A stretch of 64,000 bases of DNA from contig CAIQCB010000018.1 of the NCBI GenBank assembly GCA_903870245.1, positions 21,141-85,140 on the forward strand. The letters run 5' to 3'. Under the pieces are notes generated by a model. The model made no database searches. It had not been told where the DNA came from and worked only from the letters and a program-made list of their open reading frames with translations. Below, piece after piece: positions 62,107 through 64,000 of this stretch. The stretch comes from an uncultured Methylocystaceae bacterium. Lineage in GTDB: Bacteria; Pseudomonadota; Alphaproteobacteria; Rhizobiales; Beijerinckiaceae. Within the stretch, counting starts at the first letter, position 1, and the number at the start of each line of letters is the position of its first letter. Made by a program: the position numbers and the translations under genes.

Positions 62107-62984
62107 GCCGACCGGCGCGGCTTAGTGTTTCCGACAATCAGATCGTTGTCGAACAGGATGACAGCGAGGTGCGCTTAGCGCTCGAAGACGTCGCCTATGT
62201 CATCCTCGATGTTCCGCACGCAACGCTGACCTCGTCATTGATAGCAGCCTGCATGGAGGCAGGCGTTGTTATCATTTCAGTCGACGTGCGCCACACGCCT
62301 ATTGGTGTAACTCTGCCCTTTCATTCGCATCACAAACAGGCCGGCGTTGCCGCCAAACAGATTTCACTGGGTGAGCCTTTCAAAAAGCGCTGCTGGCAGC
62401 GGATCGTTGTTGCCAAGATTAATAATCAGGCAGCGCATCTCGAAAGCCTAAACAAAAACGCCGAAGCGCTGCGAGCCTTAGCGAAACGCGTGAACTCTGG
62501 TGACCCAAATAATATTGAGGCGCAGGCTGCGCGCGACTACTGGCGCACTCTATTCACTGGCTTCACTCGGGACTCAGCAAATGATCTACGCAACAAAATC
62601 ATGAATTACGGCTATGCCGTCGCGCGCTCTGGTGTTGCCCGTGCACTCGTCGCCTATGGCCTATTACCTGCATTCGGCTTGCATCACGCCAGCGCAACGA
62701 ACGCTTTCAACCTTGCTGACGATCTTCTCGAGCCTTTTCGGCCCTTCGTTGATGCGATTGCAGCGTTGCGCACAAATGACCGCGACAAGAGTGAGGACCT
62801 TACGGTCGACGACCGTCGTGCCATGGCAGGCATGCTGCTCGCTGATGCGCGAGTTGGCGCGGAAAAGGTTAGCCTGCTCGTCGCAACCGAAAAGTCAGCA
62901 CAAAGTCTTGTACAGGCAATCGATGCGTCGAGTGCAGAGTTGTTACAATTACCAGTATTCGTCGCGCCGAAAAGGTCACCATGA
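62082..62984 (+). CDS. cas1: Cas1 adaptation integrase
   Basis: A 300-residue type II Cas1 beginning MAWKGLHLSRPARLSVSDNQIVV. The metal ligands are visible: Glu in NNIEAQAARDYW, His in FGLHHASATNAFNLADDLLEPFRP and the Asp of that segment (NLADDL). It integrates new spacers with Cas2. Translational coupling with cas9 is likely from the 25-bp overlap. Confidence 0.97.
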   Translation: MAWKGLHLSRPARLSVSDNQIVVEQDDSEVRLALEDVAYVILDVPHATLTSSLIAACMEAGVVIISVDVRHTPIGVTLPFHSHHKQAGVAAKQISLGEPFKKRCWQRIVVAKINNQAAHLESLNKNAEALRALAKRVNSGDPNNIEAQAARDYWRTLFTGFTRDSANDLRNKIMNYGYAVARSGVARALVAYGLLPAFGLHHASATNAFNLADDLLEPFRPFVDAIAALRTNDRDKSEDLTVDDRRAMAGMLLADARVGAEKVSLLVATEKSAQSLVQAIDASSAELLQLPVFVAPKRSP

Positions 62985-63310
62985 AGGCAGAAGAGGTGCG
63001 ATACATGTGGCTCTTCGTTTTCTTCGATCTGCCGGTAAAGACGAAGATCGAACGGCGGCACGCAACTCGCTTCCGAAATTTTCTAAAGGACGATGGTTTT
63101 CTGATGTTGCAGCTTTCTGTATACGCCCGTGTAATGCGTGGCGAAGAAGCTGTGGAAAAACACCTTGGGCGCATCACAAAGAACCTTCCACCTAAGGGAA
63201 GCGTGCGCTCACTAGCCATCACGGAGCGGCAATACGCCCGCATGAAATTACTGATTGGCGAATCAACAAAAAATGAAAAATCCGCGCAGCAACAACTCGT
63301 GCTACTGTGA
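62981..63310 (+). CDS. cas2: Cas2 adaptation protein
   Basis: A 109-residue Cas2, coupled to cas1 by ATGA. The core beta strand YMWLFVFFDLPVKTKIERRHATRFRNFLKDDGF, with the Asp of FFDLP, and the QLSVYARV strand are typical of type II Cas2. It forms the Cas1-Cas2 integrase bridge. Confidence 0.97.
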   Translation: MKAEEVRYMWLFVFFDLPVKTKIERRHATRFRNFLKDDGFLMLQLSVYARVMRGEEAVEKHLGRITKNLPPKGSVRSLAITERQYARMKLLIGESTKNEKSAQQQLVLL

Positions 63311-63368
63311 TTTCTTCCCCGATAGTAGGGAATAAATTATTTTATAATCAACGTTTTACGCGCCGTCG

Positions 63369-63998
63369 AGCCTACCACAGGGAAATCGGTAGGGAAGCCA
63401 CGGCCTACTGGACTATCAGTGGCCATGGGGCTCTAGCCTACCACAGGGAAATCGGTAGGGAAGCCACGGCAACATAAGTGATCGTCGCGTCGCCAGAACC
63501 AGCCTACCACAGGGAAATCGGTAGGGAAGCCACGGCTTGACAACTTCCTTCGCCAAGCGGCGAGCTAGCCTACCACAGGGAAATCGGTAGGGAAGCCACG
63601 GCGCAGTCGGAACGGTCCTGTCTAAAGCTGACAGCCTACCACAGGGAAATCGGTAGGGAAGCCACGGCCCCTTAACATACCGGAAGGGCGGTTGCAACAG
63701 CCTACCACAGGGAAATCGGTAGGGAAGCCACGGCTGGACGCGGAAACTATCATGTTCAGCATGAAGCCTACCACAGGGAAATCGGTAGGGAAGCCACGGC
63801 AGACGCCATCTTGCTGCGCTTCGCCTTCGCAGCCTACCACAGGGAAATCGGTAGGGAAGCCACGGCGGCAGTCCAGACGTTGTTGGCAGCGGCGTCAGCC
63901 TACCACAGGGAAATCGGTAGGGAAGCCACGGCCGGCGCATCGTTCGGCGCAGAGGCGCCGTCAGCCTACCACAGGGAAATCGGTAGGGAAGCCACGGC
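63369..63998 (-). CRISPR. CRISPR array, 10 repeats of 36 bp, 30-bp spacers, open to the right
   Basis: Ten identical 36-bp repeats start at 63369, 63435, 63501, 63567, 63633, 63699, 63765, 63831, 63897 and 63963, at a constant 66-bp period with nine complete 30-bp spacers. The tenth spacer is cut by the window edge. The anti-repeat on the minus strand and the tracrRNA layout show that crRNAs are read on the minus strand, toward the cas genes. The leader and the newest spacers should therefore lie beyond 64000. Spacers 4 (63603-63632) and 8 (63867-63896) match the prophage tail-spike gene. Confidence 0.97.
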
Positions 63999-64000
63999 AA

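Noticed and set aside
63343..63348. TATAAT just left of the array as a rightward leader promoter
   Set aside because: There is no -35 at proper spacing, and the tracrRNA orientation requires leftward crRNAs.
63405..63434. Spacer 1 frame YWTISGHGA resembles FWSISGQQV in the sheath
   Set aside because: Only about four of nine residues are identical and the DNA match is poor.
63471..63500. Spacer 2 encodes GSGDATITYV, resembling the GxGDxxVAF repeats of the spike
   Set aside because: At DNA level it matches no repeat copy well, and only Gly/Gly/Asp positions agree; this could be chance.
63416..64000. Long minus-strand open frame with a 22-residue repeat
   Set aside because: It is the CRISPR array itself; repeat plus spacer is 66 bp, a multiple of three, so the frame stays open by arithmetic.

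Overview
The window (GC-rich, about 64 kb) looks like an alphaproteobacterial chromosome of the Rhizobiales type. A Methylocystis/Methylosinus-like methanotroph is my best guess, from the style of the Cas9 and CRISPR repeat, the DUF2924/serine-recombinase module and an alphaproteobacterial SOS box; this is inference. Most of it is a large prophage read on the minus strand. A complete type II-C CRISPR-Cas9 locus follows directly on its right.

Layout. 1-3,390: decayed second copy of the prophage tail module (pieces of tape measure, U, X and D), interrupted by a higBA cassette flanked by 13-bp direct repeats and by an AT-rich hypothetical gene. 3,391-12,417: cargo island with an XRE regulator and partner, two small secreted proteins, a trimeric autotransporter adhesin, a SNase-like gene with a nonsense codon and a single-chain restriction-modification enzyme. 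12,418-33,164: P2-like contractile tail and lysis genes (D, X, U, tape measure, E/E+E' with a -1 frameshift site, tube, sheath, nested spanins, GH19 endolysin, very large tail spike, fibre, DUF4815, I, J, W, V). 33,428-41,753: lambda-like head module (neck proteins, capsid E, decoration D, S49 protease/scaffold, portal, terminase). 41,754-53,806: early genes (DUF3489, ParB-methyltransferase, RuvC-like resolvase, primase-helicase, SSB-like protein, RecB-type nuclease, sigma-like factor). 53,912-55,000: XRE-ImmA/IrrE pair behind a consensus GTTC-N7-GTTC SOS box. 55,121-58,733: a BASS-type transporter and the DUF2924/serine-recombinase module. 58,690-64,000: a divergent tracrRNA, cas9, cas1, cas2 and a CRISPR array that runs off the window.

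Main result. Two of the nine complete spacers (4 and 8) match this prophage's own tail-spike gene at 25/30 and 24/30 bases. Almost all differences are synonymous, so the spacers encode the same peptides in frame. They were very probably taken from relatives of this prophage. The tracrRNA gene, its sigma70-type promoter and its terminator can be read directly on the minus strand; the tracrRNA orientation implies that the array is transcribed leftward, from a leader beyond the right edge.
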